The notes below the pieces were generated by a model. That model made no database searches. It saw only the letters and a program-made list of their open reading frames with translations, and was not told the origin of the DNA. 64,000 nt of DNA from Nereocystis luetkeana (taxonomy: Eukaryota; Sar; Phaeophyceae; Laminariales; Laminariaceae): NCBI GenBank assembly GCA_031213475.1, contig JARUPZ010000019.1:829001-893000 (forward strand), given 5' to 3'. A program made the position numbers and the translations under genes. Of this stretch, positions 23,691 to 36,800 are shown one piece after another (position 1 is the first letter of the stretch; each line of letters opens with the position of its first letter).

Positions 23691-26600
23691 ATCACAACAA
23701 CAGCACCGATCACGACGACAACAGCAACGCCAACCGTTGCGGTTTTACTATTTACCAAACTGAAAACACACCTTCAATACAGTATTAACACTATACTCTG
23801 CTTGTGCGTGAAAGCACGCAGGGAACAATACTAGCAACAGCAACCGCAGCGGTACAGCAGTAGTAGCAGCACCTTAACAGTAGGGATATAAAAAAACAAA
23901 AAAAACTCAGGGTCAAGCCGCACGGGAGATTAAAACTCATCACACCTCAGTATACAGATAGATAATCTACAGTGCCTCACCTACCTGCCGTTTTCAGAGG
24001 TTTTGCAGTATCTTCGTCTGCATATAGTACAAACCCAACACAGGAAACTGTGCTATTAACAGATCACGCAGAATACGCGGCACCCACCCGGCAACATGAG
24101 CTAGATCATGCAGATCACACAGATCAGGGATCTATCTATCTATCTATTTGCTCTGAAATATCTATATTATCGAAAGTGGGAATCGATAATATGCCTGGTG
24201 TGACATTATCGATACCGTTTCTTGCGTGATATCCGGTAGGGCTGCCGCACCCGGCAACATGAGCTACAGTAGATCATATATATCATACAAATAATACAAA
24301 TCATACAGATCATGCATATCAGGGATCTATCTATCTCTCCTGAAAGAACTACATCATCAACTGTGGGAATGATCTGTGGATGATCTGTGCGAGGTGTCAA
24401 CACACTACACAAAGTCGCGGGGGAGGGGTACGCACCTCGGAATACTTGTGGAAGAAGACCTTGGCCGCGTCCTGGATCCTCGGCTCCTTGTCAACCATGC
24501 ACAGGGCTAGGCCGCTCACTTGGCCCTTCACCTACGGTAGGGGTGACAGCATTATCGCGGACACAAGTTGTCGCAAAAAGAAGAAAGGGCAGCACCAGGG
24601 GCCAGAAAAAAACAAAGGCGTTCACGAAAACAGGCAAATTTGATAAAATTTACAACAACAAGAGCCAAGACACACAAAAAAGAACCAAGATAAAAAAACG
24701 TAAACACAGAACAGCAGCAAAAACAAAGAAAGGACAAATTAACAACAACAATCACGAGACAAATGACACAACAACGAGAGAGGAAGAATAAAATAAAAAA
24801 CGGAAATAACGTAGGACAGAACTATTACTAGGTAAAAAGAACGAAAAGAAAAACAAGATGAAGAAAAACAGGTGACGTATTTGTACAATTTAACAAAAAA
24901 CAATAACGAGAACCGTAACACAAACAACCGCGAAAGCAAAGAAAAGACACACGGGAACATCAACAACAAAAACGTCGAAAAAACGAAACAAAAGCAAGAA
25001 GAAAATAAAAGAAAAAACGTGGACGAAAACATGAACGAAATCAAATACCAGGTATGTGGTACATAAACAGCAGAAACAACCAAACAAACGTTGACACAAA
25101 ACACCATTGATAGCAACAAAAAAGAAGAGCAACGCGAGCATGGAAGGCCAGTGAGGTACATCACGTCAACGAAAAACAGAACAAAAAAAAAACGAAAACA
25201 AGAACAAATACCAAAAGGAACGAAAACAACAAATACAAGGAAACAAAACAAAACTCAAGAACGAAATCAAGAACAAAATAACGACCCGCAACAAATACCA
25301 AAACCGTACGAGTAGCACAAAACAGCAGTGAAAACAACAACAAAAATAAACAGCAACTCGAGCACGAAAGAAAGGGCTGCTTAGGTTGCGGTTAACGCTC
25401 GAAGAAAAGCTTCGCTCTCGGAATCAGAGACGAGGCAGTTCTCAGGGGTCTACATCTCGCCAGCCATAAAAACTGCGATAAGCGACGCGAGGGAAGGAGG
25501 CGCCATCGGCACCGCCAGAGACACCCACGCAAGCATCTGTTTAGGCGAAGCGGCGGCGGCGGCGGCAGCGGCGGCAGAGAAAAGCTCGCTACCTTTTCCC
25601 GTTTCCGTTGCTGCTACCGCTCCCCCTTGCGCTACCGCTATCACCAATACCGCCAACCCACCGCTCCCACTACTAATCATACTCCGATATATGTTTATAC
25701 CAATAATATATACCTGGTATCTATTTTTTTCCCCTCCGGCGGAGTGGTAAAAATAAATCTTAAGCTCACCACACTTCCACGTTCAGATTTCGTATCGTGT
25801 GTCAATTGAACCCGAAGCTTCCGTTTCAAAACAGCAGAGCGGACTACGGCAACGCGTACCGCTCCCACCGCCAACACCACCGCTCCCACCAGCACCACCA
25901 CTACGCCTCCAGCGCTACTGCAACTCCCACCACCGCCTCCTCGACCCCTCGACCTCCCACCTTGACCATATCGTTGAGGATAAGGTGCGTGAGGACCATG
26001 ATGGCATTCGATCGGACGAGAGAGCTGCTGTCCTGCAGGCGATTGTAGATGAGACGGTTCCAAGGCTCCAGGGCGTTGGGGAACCGGAAGGCCAGGTCTC
26101 CGAGCGCGACGATGATGTTCGCGCGGACCTTTTTGCGCGGGACATCGTGCGGGTTCCCGAGAGACGGACGCAGACGCCACAACACGCGCGCGACAGCACG
26201 GATAAAGGCAAGGGCATGGGTAAGACTAAAGGAAGGGGTATGGGCCAGGATATGGGAAAGGGAGTCATCAACGACAAGGGTAAATACAAGGGAATGGGTA
26301 TGGGTATGGATACGGGTAAAGGGTCCGGGTATGGGCACAGGCAGGGGTATTCGGTAAGGGTATGAGTGAGGGCAAAAGGCAAGGGGTGCGGGGAAGGGTA
26401 CGTGTGGGCAAGGGAATGTGTGACAAAGAGAGTAAGCACGAGGGTACGGGTAAGGGTAAGCGGGGTAAGGGTATGGGTAAGGATATAGGCAACGGTATGG
26501 GTACAGGAAGGGATAGTGGTGAGGGTACGGGTAATGGTAAAGGCAAAGGTGTGGGTAACGCTAAGGGTAGATACAAGGGTATGGGTAAGGGTAACTGGGT

Positions 26601-27772
26601 AAGGGTATGTATGAAACAAGGCAAAGGTAAGGGTAAGGCAAGGGTATGGGTACAGGCAGCGATATTGGTGAGGGCATGGGTAAGGGCCAAGGCAAGGAAG
26701 GGCAAGGGTAGCGCTAAGGGTAAATGGGTAAGGGTATGCATGAAACAAGGCAAAGGTAAGGTTAAGGCAAGGGTATGGGCACAGGCAGTGGTATTGGTAA
26801 GGGCATGGGTAACGGTAGATACAGGGGTATGGGTATAGCGCTTAGGGTAAAAGCAAATACAAAGGTATAGATGGGCAAGGGTAAACGTACGAGCAAGGGC
26901 AAGGGTCAACACAAGGGCAATAAAGGCAAGGGTGAGCAGACACGAACTAAAGTAGAGCGGCGGCGCGGGGGGGGGAGGGGGGGGGGGGGGGCGTACTCAT
27001 TTGTTGCTTGCCTTAGTCATTTGACCATTGACCACGCATCCCTTTCGAGACGGAGCACCGTTCCTACTCCTAATAGAGACACCTCCAACAATTGGGCGCT
27101 CATTACGTTGTTTCCATATACTACATAGAAACTTTTTGCTAGTCTTATCCCCTTCCTGTTTGGCCGCCTGTGGCCACCATCGGCGGGGGGAGGGGGGGGG
27201 GTGGCATGAGCGTCAGCGACCTGCGTTGTGGGAGTGGCGCTTTTCTACAGCTCCTCTTATATAACGCGGCTGATCTTTATGAACCGAGTTTTATAAAATC
27301 GAACATCGCGGCGTTTACCAGAGAAGCATAGGGCCTGCGGAGCAGACGACTAATCGCTAGGTGAGCAAAGACCACATGGACCCCGCCTGCTCGTTTTAAT
27401 AAAAAAATGGGCTGCGATAACAGCAGGCTACCCCCAATCCTGAAGAACGTGCGCAGGCAGCTATATACAGTAGTCACAAAAAGAGGGGTTGAAAATAAAC
27501 GAGCGGCTCTTTCTCGCCCGTCTGTTTTGTCAACGAAAAGGGTTAAAATCAACCGAACGGCTCTTTCTCCTTATCCTTCTTCTTCTTCCGCCTGTTTTTC
27601 GACAATCGGCGATCGGTGATACGTGACCGGTATCCGCGTATCCCCGATGAAACAGAAAAACAAGCGGCCCCTTCTACGGACTTTCATCGACGATCGGTGA
27701 TCGGTGAGATATATAATAGTATACCAGGTATACATGATACATGATGGCGCGCCGCGCGTATCGGGACACACA

Positions 27773-27812
<40 letters not shown>

Positions 27813-30800
27813 AAAGACAGAGAGAAAGAGAGAGATATAAAAAGAGAGAGAGAGAGAGAGAGAGATTGAGACTTACCGCGACGTCCTTGGCCCTCTCCAG
27901 CGTGGTGAACAGGAGGCTCAGGTTGCGCTCGCAGAAGCTCTCGCTGATGCACATGAACTTGCTCAGCGCAAGGACGGAGGACTGCCGAACAAGGGGGTGC
28001 CCGAACTCCCCCCCCTCATCAGCGACGATTCGCACCTGCGAAAAAACAAAAACAGGAAGAAGAAACACACACACAATAAAAAAAAGTCAAAAACAAAAAC
28101 ACGCCAGCTTCTATAGATAAATACACCCAACACAAAAGGAACACAGGAACAAGAGCGATTGATTCCTTTTTCTATTAATAGTGTTCTTTTTTCCGGGGAA
28201 TATTCATATCTCATGAGTGTTCAACGCTGAAGCTAACTTCATGCTGCACTCTATCGTCGAGGAAGGCAAACGCAACTATAATGAAAAAAACAAGGAAAAA
28301 CATTGAGCTGATACCCCTATTACGGGGGACCATAGTAAACAGGACCTTTGGTTTACATAAAAAACTATACATTTAACCATTTTTACGAGCAGTATTTGGT
28401 CCTATTAACTATGGTCCCCCGTAATACCGAACGAAAATGTGGATCCCGCTTCGCACGTAACGATCTCGGGGACTAGAGCAATAGTTAAAAAATAAAAAGA
28501 AGTACCGTATCACACTATCACACTAGGGTGGTAAAAGATAACACACCCCGTCGGGAAAACTTCGAAGCCGATTCTTTTCGACGATGGGGAGGGTACAACA
28601 CGCCGAGCGATGCGTCCATGGAAAAATCTCGACGAGATATTTCCGAAGCCATTTTCGTTGCCTGCGCCCCCCTCAAGGATTGGTTTGGAGAAAAATCGGC
28701 TCCGAAAAATCGTCCCAGAGGGTGTCTTATCTTGACACCTCTGAGAGGTGCACGAATCGGAACGACACACTCCATAGCCTTTAAACGTCTCTCGTGAGCT
28801 TCCCCACGCTACGCTAAAAAACCGTACGAAAGTGACAGCCTTTCAGAAATCGGGAGTTTTACCAAAAAGTTGGGCCGTTTTTATTTCGCACACGAGACAC
28901 AACAACAAAAAATGTTTCATACATGAAATTTGAGCCCTATCTCCCAAAATATGAGTGTCTCGCGCGGCGTCGAGGAGTGAACGCTAGACCCCGCTAGGCC
29001 ACGCTAGGCTAGGCAAGGCTAGGCTATGCTCATGCTAGGCTGCCCCACGCCACAGGCCTCTCTACTCTACAGTACGAGGCCACCCTACCCTACCTTTCAT
29101 GCAAACGCACAACACCACCCAGGGGATCTACCGGCCTTCTCAGAGGTTATAGAACGCCCGTAGCACGCGCGATCATCTACAAATAGATCATCTATATATC
29201 CCAACCCGCCGCTCTGAGGTGCTGTGCAGGATCTGTATACGATCAGTCACAGATACAACATGTCCTACCGTAGATCGTGCAGCTTATATAGCTTCCACCA
29301 AGCAGCGTGAGCTAGATCATACAAATCATTCAGATCATACAGAGCAGGGATTCTATCTATCCATCTATCTATACATCTATCCTGAAAGAGCTAGGTCATG
29401 CAGTGGGAACCGATGATCTATGGATGATCTATCCGCGGCTTGCCAAGATGAATCACGACGAAACCCTTTGCCTCACAGCTAGCTCATCATCCACGTCTTA
29501 CATTTTTGTACAAACTACGTAACTCAACTCCAGACTTCTCTCCACCCCTCTTCATCACCCCACCACCCCACGCCGCGACGCACTACGAGAGCAACGCCCT
29601 CGGCCCCCCTTCCCCTTCGCTCACACCACAACGCCCACACTTGACAGCCCTCCTCCTCCTCCTCCTCTTACTCCCATACCACGCCTCCTTTGCTCGGCCT
29701 CAGATACGGTAAGTGGTTTCACGGGGAGTGGATGCACGGTAAGTGGTATCACGGGCGAGTGATTGTATTGTCAGGCGTCGTCACCAACAAGGGTCCGAAG
29801 CCTCCGAGTAGGTTGCGGCCGACGATCTCCTTTTCCACCAGCTCGGTCAGCCGCTGCTCATCTTCGGCGGAAGCCTTCAACAACAAAAAAAAGGGGGGGA
29901 GGGGGGGGGAATTGGAACCAACCAACCAAACAATCAAACAACCAAACGAAACAACAGTAGCAGCAGTAACAGACGAACAAAAAACAAAATTCGTGAGTTG
30001 GGCTCGCGCCTCTTGTAGTACGTAGTCGAAAACCAGCTTTGCAAGCCGACAATCAACTACTATCATTTGCTACGTCAGTCAGACCGTCACGCTGACCCCA
30101 CCCAACCATGATCGATGTGCAGCACACGGCTAGGGGAGGGGGGGGGGTGTACGCACTCATGTCATCCCACATGGCCGCAGTCGTATGACCATAGACCCTC
30201 GCATCCCTATAATGGCGGGAGGGATCACGTCCGGTTGGGCGTGGGGGCGGCGGACCTCAACCAACTCCGCCAAAAACAAACGTGGCTTCCACGACAATTA
30301 CCAGTAGTCAAGGACAACACGCCAGCCATTTACACGGACGGCGGGTTGTCGTTCGGTGCTTTTTCGTAGGAAGTATTTGAGGAGTAGGGCTTGGCTCTCA
30401 CGGATGAGATGGAGGGTGGCTGGTTGTGCCTGGAGAACACCGAGGTTACATCTAGTTTTCGCAGTTTTAGGTTGCCGCGTTGGCAACATCGTTACGTACA
30501 CGCTTTCGTTTTTCGTAGTCTGGATTTTCAGTCATTTCATCACGTTTTCGTTATTGGGCACTCACACTACGACACATTGTCAAGATGGCTAATCCAATAA
30601 TAACAATAATAATAATAGGTACATACGAACTTTTTAACAAGTACCTGGTACGCAATCTATTAATAGTACCACTCTGTCCGTGAATATAGGGACCTTTTTG
30701 ATTGAATAATAGTGCATAAAAGGTGCTCATAATTCGGGACAGAGCCGTACAAGGTAACGCGCGGGGGCTGCTGGGGGCCCGGCACGTCTTCACAGGGCAC

Positions 30801-33800
30801 TCCAATACCACACAACACGCAAGTTAAGACGACAACCCTTTTAGCACAGCACCGCTGTCCTATAAACATCCATCCGACTCTAAAACTTCCGAGTAAATTA
30901 TCCCTAAAAATACTAGAGCGCGCTCCTCAGGGGCGTTTCGAGTTGACCCATTTGGAACCGCAGTCCCGTTCTCGGGAACAATCCACTCAAACCCCAAGTG
31001 CTTTGCCCCCAAAACGGGACTGCGGTACTAGGAGGGTTAATAAAAGGCTGGTTTTCCCGACGCTGGAGAGAGTGTACGACACAACAAAACGCCGAGCGAC
31101 ACGTCTAGGGAAAGCTCTCGATGAGTTGAGGGAGGCGTTTCCAGAGCCACCATTTTCATTGCGTGTGCCCCCCCCAAGACGGGACTGTAGTTACTTTAGC
31201 TCTAAGGGTCGATCTTAACGAGGGCTGTGTGTTTTTGTTTTGTTTTTTTCGGTATTTTCCCGAAAATTCGGTATTTCATGGTTTTTCCTGTAGGAAAACA
31301 CCGAATTTTCGGGAAAATACTGAAAAAAACCGAAAAACACTCCTCGTTAAGGTAGACCCTAACAGGGTGAAGGCACGTTTTCGAGGAAATCGGCTCCGAA
31401 AAAAAAACGCCCCAGGGGGTGTGTTATCTTATCACCCGTGTGATATTATACATACGGTATACCGGTACCAAAAAACAGGTACCAGGTACATATATATAAA
31501 CGAGTGTCGTATTACGGGGGACCATAGTTAATAGGGCCTATGGTATACATAAAAAACTACCAGGTACCTGGTATATATTTAACAATTTTTACTAACAATA
31601 TTTGGTCCTATCAACTATGGCCCCCCGTAATAGCGGTCCCTCGATAGTGCCGGCTGAATAGTGCCGGTGGCCCGCTACGCTAGTGCCTGTGGAGTCACTT
31701 GGCACATATGAGGATTTCGCCAGTGTGGTAGTGTGCGGCTTTAATAGTGCCGGTTGCCGCTATAGTGCCCGTTTTTATTGGCTGGCGCACACGTACCGGC
31801 ACTTGAGAGAGGGACCACTAACGCGTACCAGGTACACAGTATACCTCGGCGGTAAGCCCCAGCTCTTGCGCGGTGGCGTCGTCCTCGTCCTGGCTACCCC
31901 CTCCCGACGCCACCCCTCCGCTCTTGTCACCCTTGGTCGGAGGCTTGACGCTAGCACGCGCCCTTTCGAGGTTGCCCGCCAAGTCCTGGAGCGGCGGTGG
32001 CAGCGAAGAAGAACGAGGACAAACGGACAAACACGAACAAAAAATGAAGCACACGAAGAAATAATGAAAAAAACGTACGTAGCGGATATTTACGGCAAGC
32101 ATAAAAATACCAGAAAAATTTACCGCACCAGGTGAATGTTCTCCAGTCTCCTGTGACCATGTCACCGGCGAGGTGAATGCCTCACGCAAAACCCAAAATG
32201 TTCAGCACAGCACAACCTAAAGACGCCAACTTTTGTTTTTCGAAGTCACGACCGAAACGGAACAAACCACCTACCAGGTATATACATTCCCAGGCGGTCG
32301 GGGGGTTGGGGTTATGCATAGGGTTTACAAAGTAAAAAAAAGAAGAACATATTTCAACATTTTTCCCTTATCACCCGTGTGATAAGAATATCACACCCCC
32401 TGCTGTAGGAAAGATAGGGCGAACTGATGTATTCCGCAGCGGGGAGAGTCCGAACACCAAGAGATACATCTACGGGGAAATATCTCGGGGAGATTTTTGC
32501 ACAGCCAATCACCTTTTTTTGTTGCGTGTACCCACCCTCTTTGGGTTGGACAAACTCAGATCGAAAATTCGCCTATTACTATCTGTTTATCACACGTGTG
32601 ACAAGAGTGTGTGCTATCTTATCACAACTGTGATAAGAGTGTGTGCTTTCTTAACACACGTGTGATAATAGTGTGTGCTGTCCTACCACACGTGTGATAA
32701 GAGTGTGCTATCATATCCTATCACACGTGTGATAATAGTGTGTGCTATCTAATCATACATGTGACACGAGCGTGCTATCTTATCACACGTGTGATAAGAG
32801 GGTGCTATCGTATCTCGCGTGTGATAAGAGTGTGTGATATCCTATCACACGTGTGATAATAGTGTGTGCTACATTATCACACGTGTGACAAGAGTGTGTG
32901 CTTTCTTAACACACGTGTGATAAGAGTGTGTGCTTTGTTATCACACGTGTGATAATAGTATGTACTCACCTCCGCATAGACCAGCAGCTTGAGCGCAAGG
33001 TGTCCTAGCACGAAGCACAGCCTGGCCAGCGCAAGGGGAGACGTCTGGTCCGAGGACAGGGTGTCTACGGCGATGCGGCGAACGATGGCGGCGCCCACAG
33101 CCTCCGGCGCGTCGCTCAAATGAAACACGACGGCCAAGGCCTGGGATGTGAAGTAAAGTGCAGTCCGATCCAAACCATCCATCCAGCCGTGCCGGGAGGT
33201 TTTTACAGACGGAACACGTAGGCGTAAAGGGGGGGGGGAGGCGGGAGGGGGGGGGGGGGGGGGGTGAGATGGGGTCAGGGTCTTGATCAGAGATCTAGGT
33301 AAGAGAGGGGCTTGGAAAGCGCGAGAGGAAGGCTTCGTACAATGATAAAGAAAACAGAACAAGACATACGTATAGGGATACGAGGATAAAAAAAGAGAAG
33401 AGACCAGACAAATTTACAACGCAATCCCAAGAGTTCCCAGTCCCCAACCCCCTCACGCGGCTACCCCCCCCACCTTCTATTGGGATATGCAGACATCCAG
33501 TCCCATGAGGAAAGCCGCCGCCGAGCGATCGTGGACCGACAACAACAAAAAAAACAGAAGCCAAATCCGTCACCAAATCTAACAAAAGACAGAGCCACCC
33601 AAGCACCCGATAAAGAAAAAGAAACGCCTTCCAGTTGTGCCTAGGGCGGGGGTGTATTCGATACCATGTATGGCCGTAGTCGTATGTGACCATAAACCCT
33701 CGCATCCTTACAATGCCGGGACGGAGCACGTCGCGTTTTCACCGACCAGGTAGACATTGCTTGCATCAAGCGCGAAGCGCAATGAGGTGTTCGGCGAGTC

Positions 33801-36800
33801 GCATGAAGGGTGAGCTGTATCCTACCAAGCACCGGGGGGGCGTACTCGTAAATTGTTGATTGCCTTAGGCATTTGACCATTGCCAACGCAGCCCTTCCGA
33901 GGCAACCAATCGGGGAGGGAGGGGCATGCAGGAGTCCGGGGGTAGGTTATTTTTTAATAGCGGGGGGGGGGAGGGTATTTTTCAATCAGCGCCAAAAACC
34001 ACCTACCAGGTACCAAGTACGATTAAGGTAATAACACCCATAACACAAAAACACGTTTAACCCTTTTAGAACCGCAGTCCTGTTTTGGGGACAAAGCATT
34101 CAAATTTCAAGTAGTTTGTCCCCAAAACGGGACTGCGGTCCTAAAGGGGTTAAAGAGAAAACACAACACGACACGAAGGTCGCGCCGGCGCTTGCTTACC
34201 TGCTCTGCGCCTCCGAACCAGTCCTTCATTTCCTCCTCCGCCGCGGCGCGCTCTTCGTCCCCGGCGTCCTCTGTCAGGAGCAAGCACCACTTCCCCTGCA
34301 AAAAAAGGCTTAGCCTCGACAAGATGAGCCCTACCTCCTTGCTCCTTCCGACCGTTGCTGGGTCGCACCTGCCCATACCACCGACAAAAAAAAAACACAA
34401 AGACGAATAAGTACCTGGTGTAACACATACCTGGTACCTGGTATACACATAAATAATGTACTGCGAAGAATATACTATTAATGCTATTAATAGTATCAAC
34501 AGTGAACAGAGGGCGGGGAGGGGGGGAGGGGAGTACTCAATGTTATGCATGGCCATGCATGGCCGTGGTCTTAGAGGGGGGGGGGGGGGGGGGCTCAGTC
34601 GCTGTTTGACGCCGAAATACAGGGGCGCATTGGTCCAGGAGCCTTTTTGTGCGTCGAATCCGTTTGGTTCGTATTTTTTTTCACGTGTGTTCAATTTTGT
34701 CTATTCTGTCATTTTTCGCGACTGACAGATGTATGTATGTACGCGGCATAATATCGGATGACAAACCTACTAAACATGAAAAAAAAAAAAAAAAAAACGT
34801 AGTGTCGGGAGGGGGGGGGGGGGGTCGAAACTAAACATTGGAGACGATATCGTATCGAATGTGTGCGTCGCCCAGCCCTTCATCTCCTGGCACCCCCGAT
34901 ATTTTTAAGCTGAGACCAACGGAACTGCTTCACACGTCGGGTTGATAACGATTTACTGTAGACAGACAATCTGCGTAGATCCTATCCTTCATGACATGCT
35001 GTGCACGATCGACAGTAGGTAGACAATCCACGTAGAGCCTATCCTGCATGATACGCTGTGCACCATACCCAGGGACACAATCAACGTATATCCTATCCTG
35101 CATGACATATTGCGCACGATATCTAGGCAGACAATCTACGTAGATCCTATATCCTGCACGACATGCCGCGCACGATATCTAGGTATAGACAATCTACGTA
35201 TATCCTATCCGGCATGATAAAATATGCTGTGCACAATCCGTTCGAAACTACAGCATCCAATCCAGGGAAAACACGAGTTCTACACATACAGCAGTAGTAA
35301 GTGATACCTGGTACAGATTTAACGGCTTGCACCCGGCAGCATGAGAAAGGGTGAATGAATGTACACGCCTTCGGGAAAATCTACTGCTGTGGGTCGTTAA
35401 CCCCTTTAGAACCGCAGTCCCATTTTGAGGACAAACCAGTCAAATTCCAAGTACTTTGTCCCCACAACGGGACTGCGGTACTAAAAGGGTTAAGTGGAAA
35501 AAATATGGTATTTATCCGAGACGTGGAAAGTTCCAATACATCGCAACGTCACACTTCCCCGATAATATCGTATCGAAGGCTGAATGAATACAGTTCTTCT
35601 CCTTCACCCTGCGGCGTCCCCATAGTCATATATATCTCAGGCTGATACCGAACGAAACGTTTCGACTTATATACCATATACAACTGATTTTCGAAAACAA
35701 AAATAGTGCCCGATTTCATCTTTCGTCTTTACATAACATCGGTATCGCACGAATTCAAACACAAAACCGAAAACGCGAAAAAAAACGAAAACTACAGTAC
35801 GAGTAAAATCAACTAACACCCAACCCAACGGCCAGCCAACGAACACCCATCGAACGTCCCACCTCGCTCCACCCCCACCCCTACCGACCCCGCCCCGCCC
35901 CGCCCCGAGCCCCCTCCCCCCACCTAAGGAGAGCGATGCAGGCGCACCGCACCGTCCGCCAGTCCCTCGTCTCCATCGTCGCCCGCCCAAGGGCGGTCTC
36001 CCGCATCATTTCCAGCCGCTGCAGGCCGTTTACGAGCGAGGGGTCCGACGAGGACCCCATCGCGATGGCGTGGAGAGCGCCGGCGCGCTCCTTCGGCCTC
36101 TGCTCCTTGACGCCCACGGCGCACCACAGTTGCTCGAACACCTGGGGCACAAAAAATTGCAAAATTAACGAACCAAAATAAAAAATGAATTAACAAAAAA
36201 AAGTTTTTCACCAGTGAGGCAAGAGCCACCTTCACACTAATTCCAAGTAGTTTTTGTTTGAATACAGGAGATGTCCGACGCGTGCACGTGTTGCACGCGT
36301 GGTCTACACCATGATCGTCGACGAAGAGAAAAATAAAATACTCGTACAATAAACCAAACACAACACACACCAGGTTGGGTCAATACCGTTCTGTCAGAGA
36401 CCCCACCACATAAACCACACACAGGAGGTAAGCCGCACCAAGAGTGTGTGGGCTGCACCACTCACATATAGACAAGGACGGCAGTATCGTTATCATCAAA
36501 GCCCGGGCCGTATCACTAACATCAGCGACTGCTCCCGGAGGAGCAGCTCCACCCCTCCAGCCACGAGGCACACTAAATAACGCCTCGATATGAAACCCCC
36601 AATATCCGCAGACCTGTACCAGGTATCAAGCTACCGCATACCACAAAACAGTTTTGTCTCCAAAAACGCGGTCGCCGTTCTTCTTCCGCCCTTTTACTGT
36701 AGGGGAAACTGCAGAGTCCCGTTTTGGGGACAAAACCGCCTGAAAAGGTTGAGAAACCCAGACGTGAGCGACCGAAACAAGGTCAAGTTTGATCTCATCA

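Larger units (their letters stand above)
22402..28035 (-). other. NCAPD2: Condensin D2 exons 17-20: Cnd1 domain
   Basis: These exons encode the most conserved part of the family (Pfam Cnd1 type). Exon 17: SSVLALSKFMCISESFCE. Exon 18: VRANIIVALGDLAFRFPN and MVLTHLILNDMVK. Exon 19: VKGQVSGLALCMVDKEP. Exon 20: RGNNPVYNVLPDIVGRL. Exon 20 ends in phase 1 with donor GGTGAGTC, so at least one more exon must follow to the left. I looked at the minus strand from 22400 down to 1 for the expected SLVEKLCQRF-like continuation and did not find it. Confidence 0.85.
31050..31460 (+). mobile_element. R6 element interrupted by a palindromic insert
   Basis: Left body 31050-31172 (GCTGGAGAGAGTGTACGACA ... CCACCATTTTCATTGCGTG), right body from 31370 (GCACGTTTTCGAGGAAATCG) to TTATCACCCGTGTGATA. 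The part between is foreign. Confidence 0.7.

Noticed and set aside
26268-26912. Open frames with Leu/Pro/Thr/His repeats in the condensin intron
   Set aside because: Translations of the GGGTAAGG-like tract; the condensin reading frame runs cleanly from exon 18 to exon 19 without them.
34200-34295. Short version of condensin exon 13 using the acceptor at 34295
   Set aside because: It would break the frame with exon 12; the acceptor at 34368 restores phase and adds sequence at a position where orthologues have the matching IVGSNLD-like segment.
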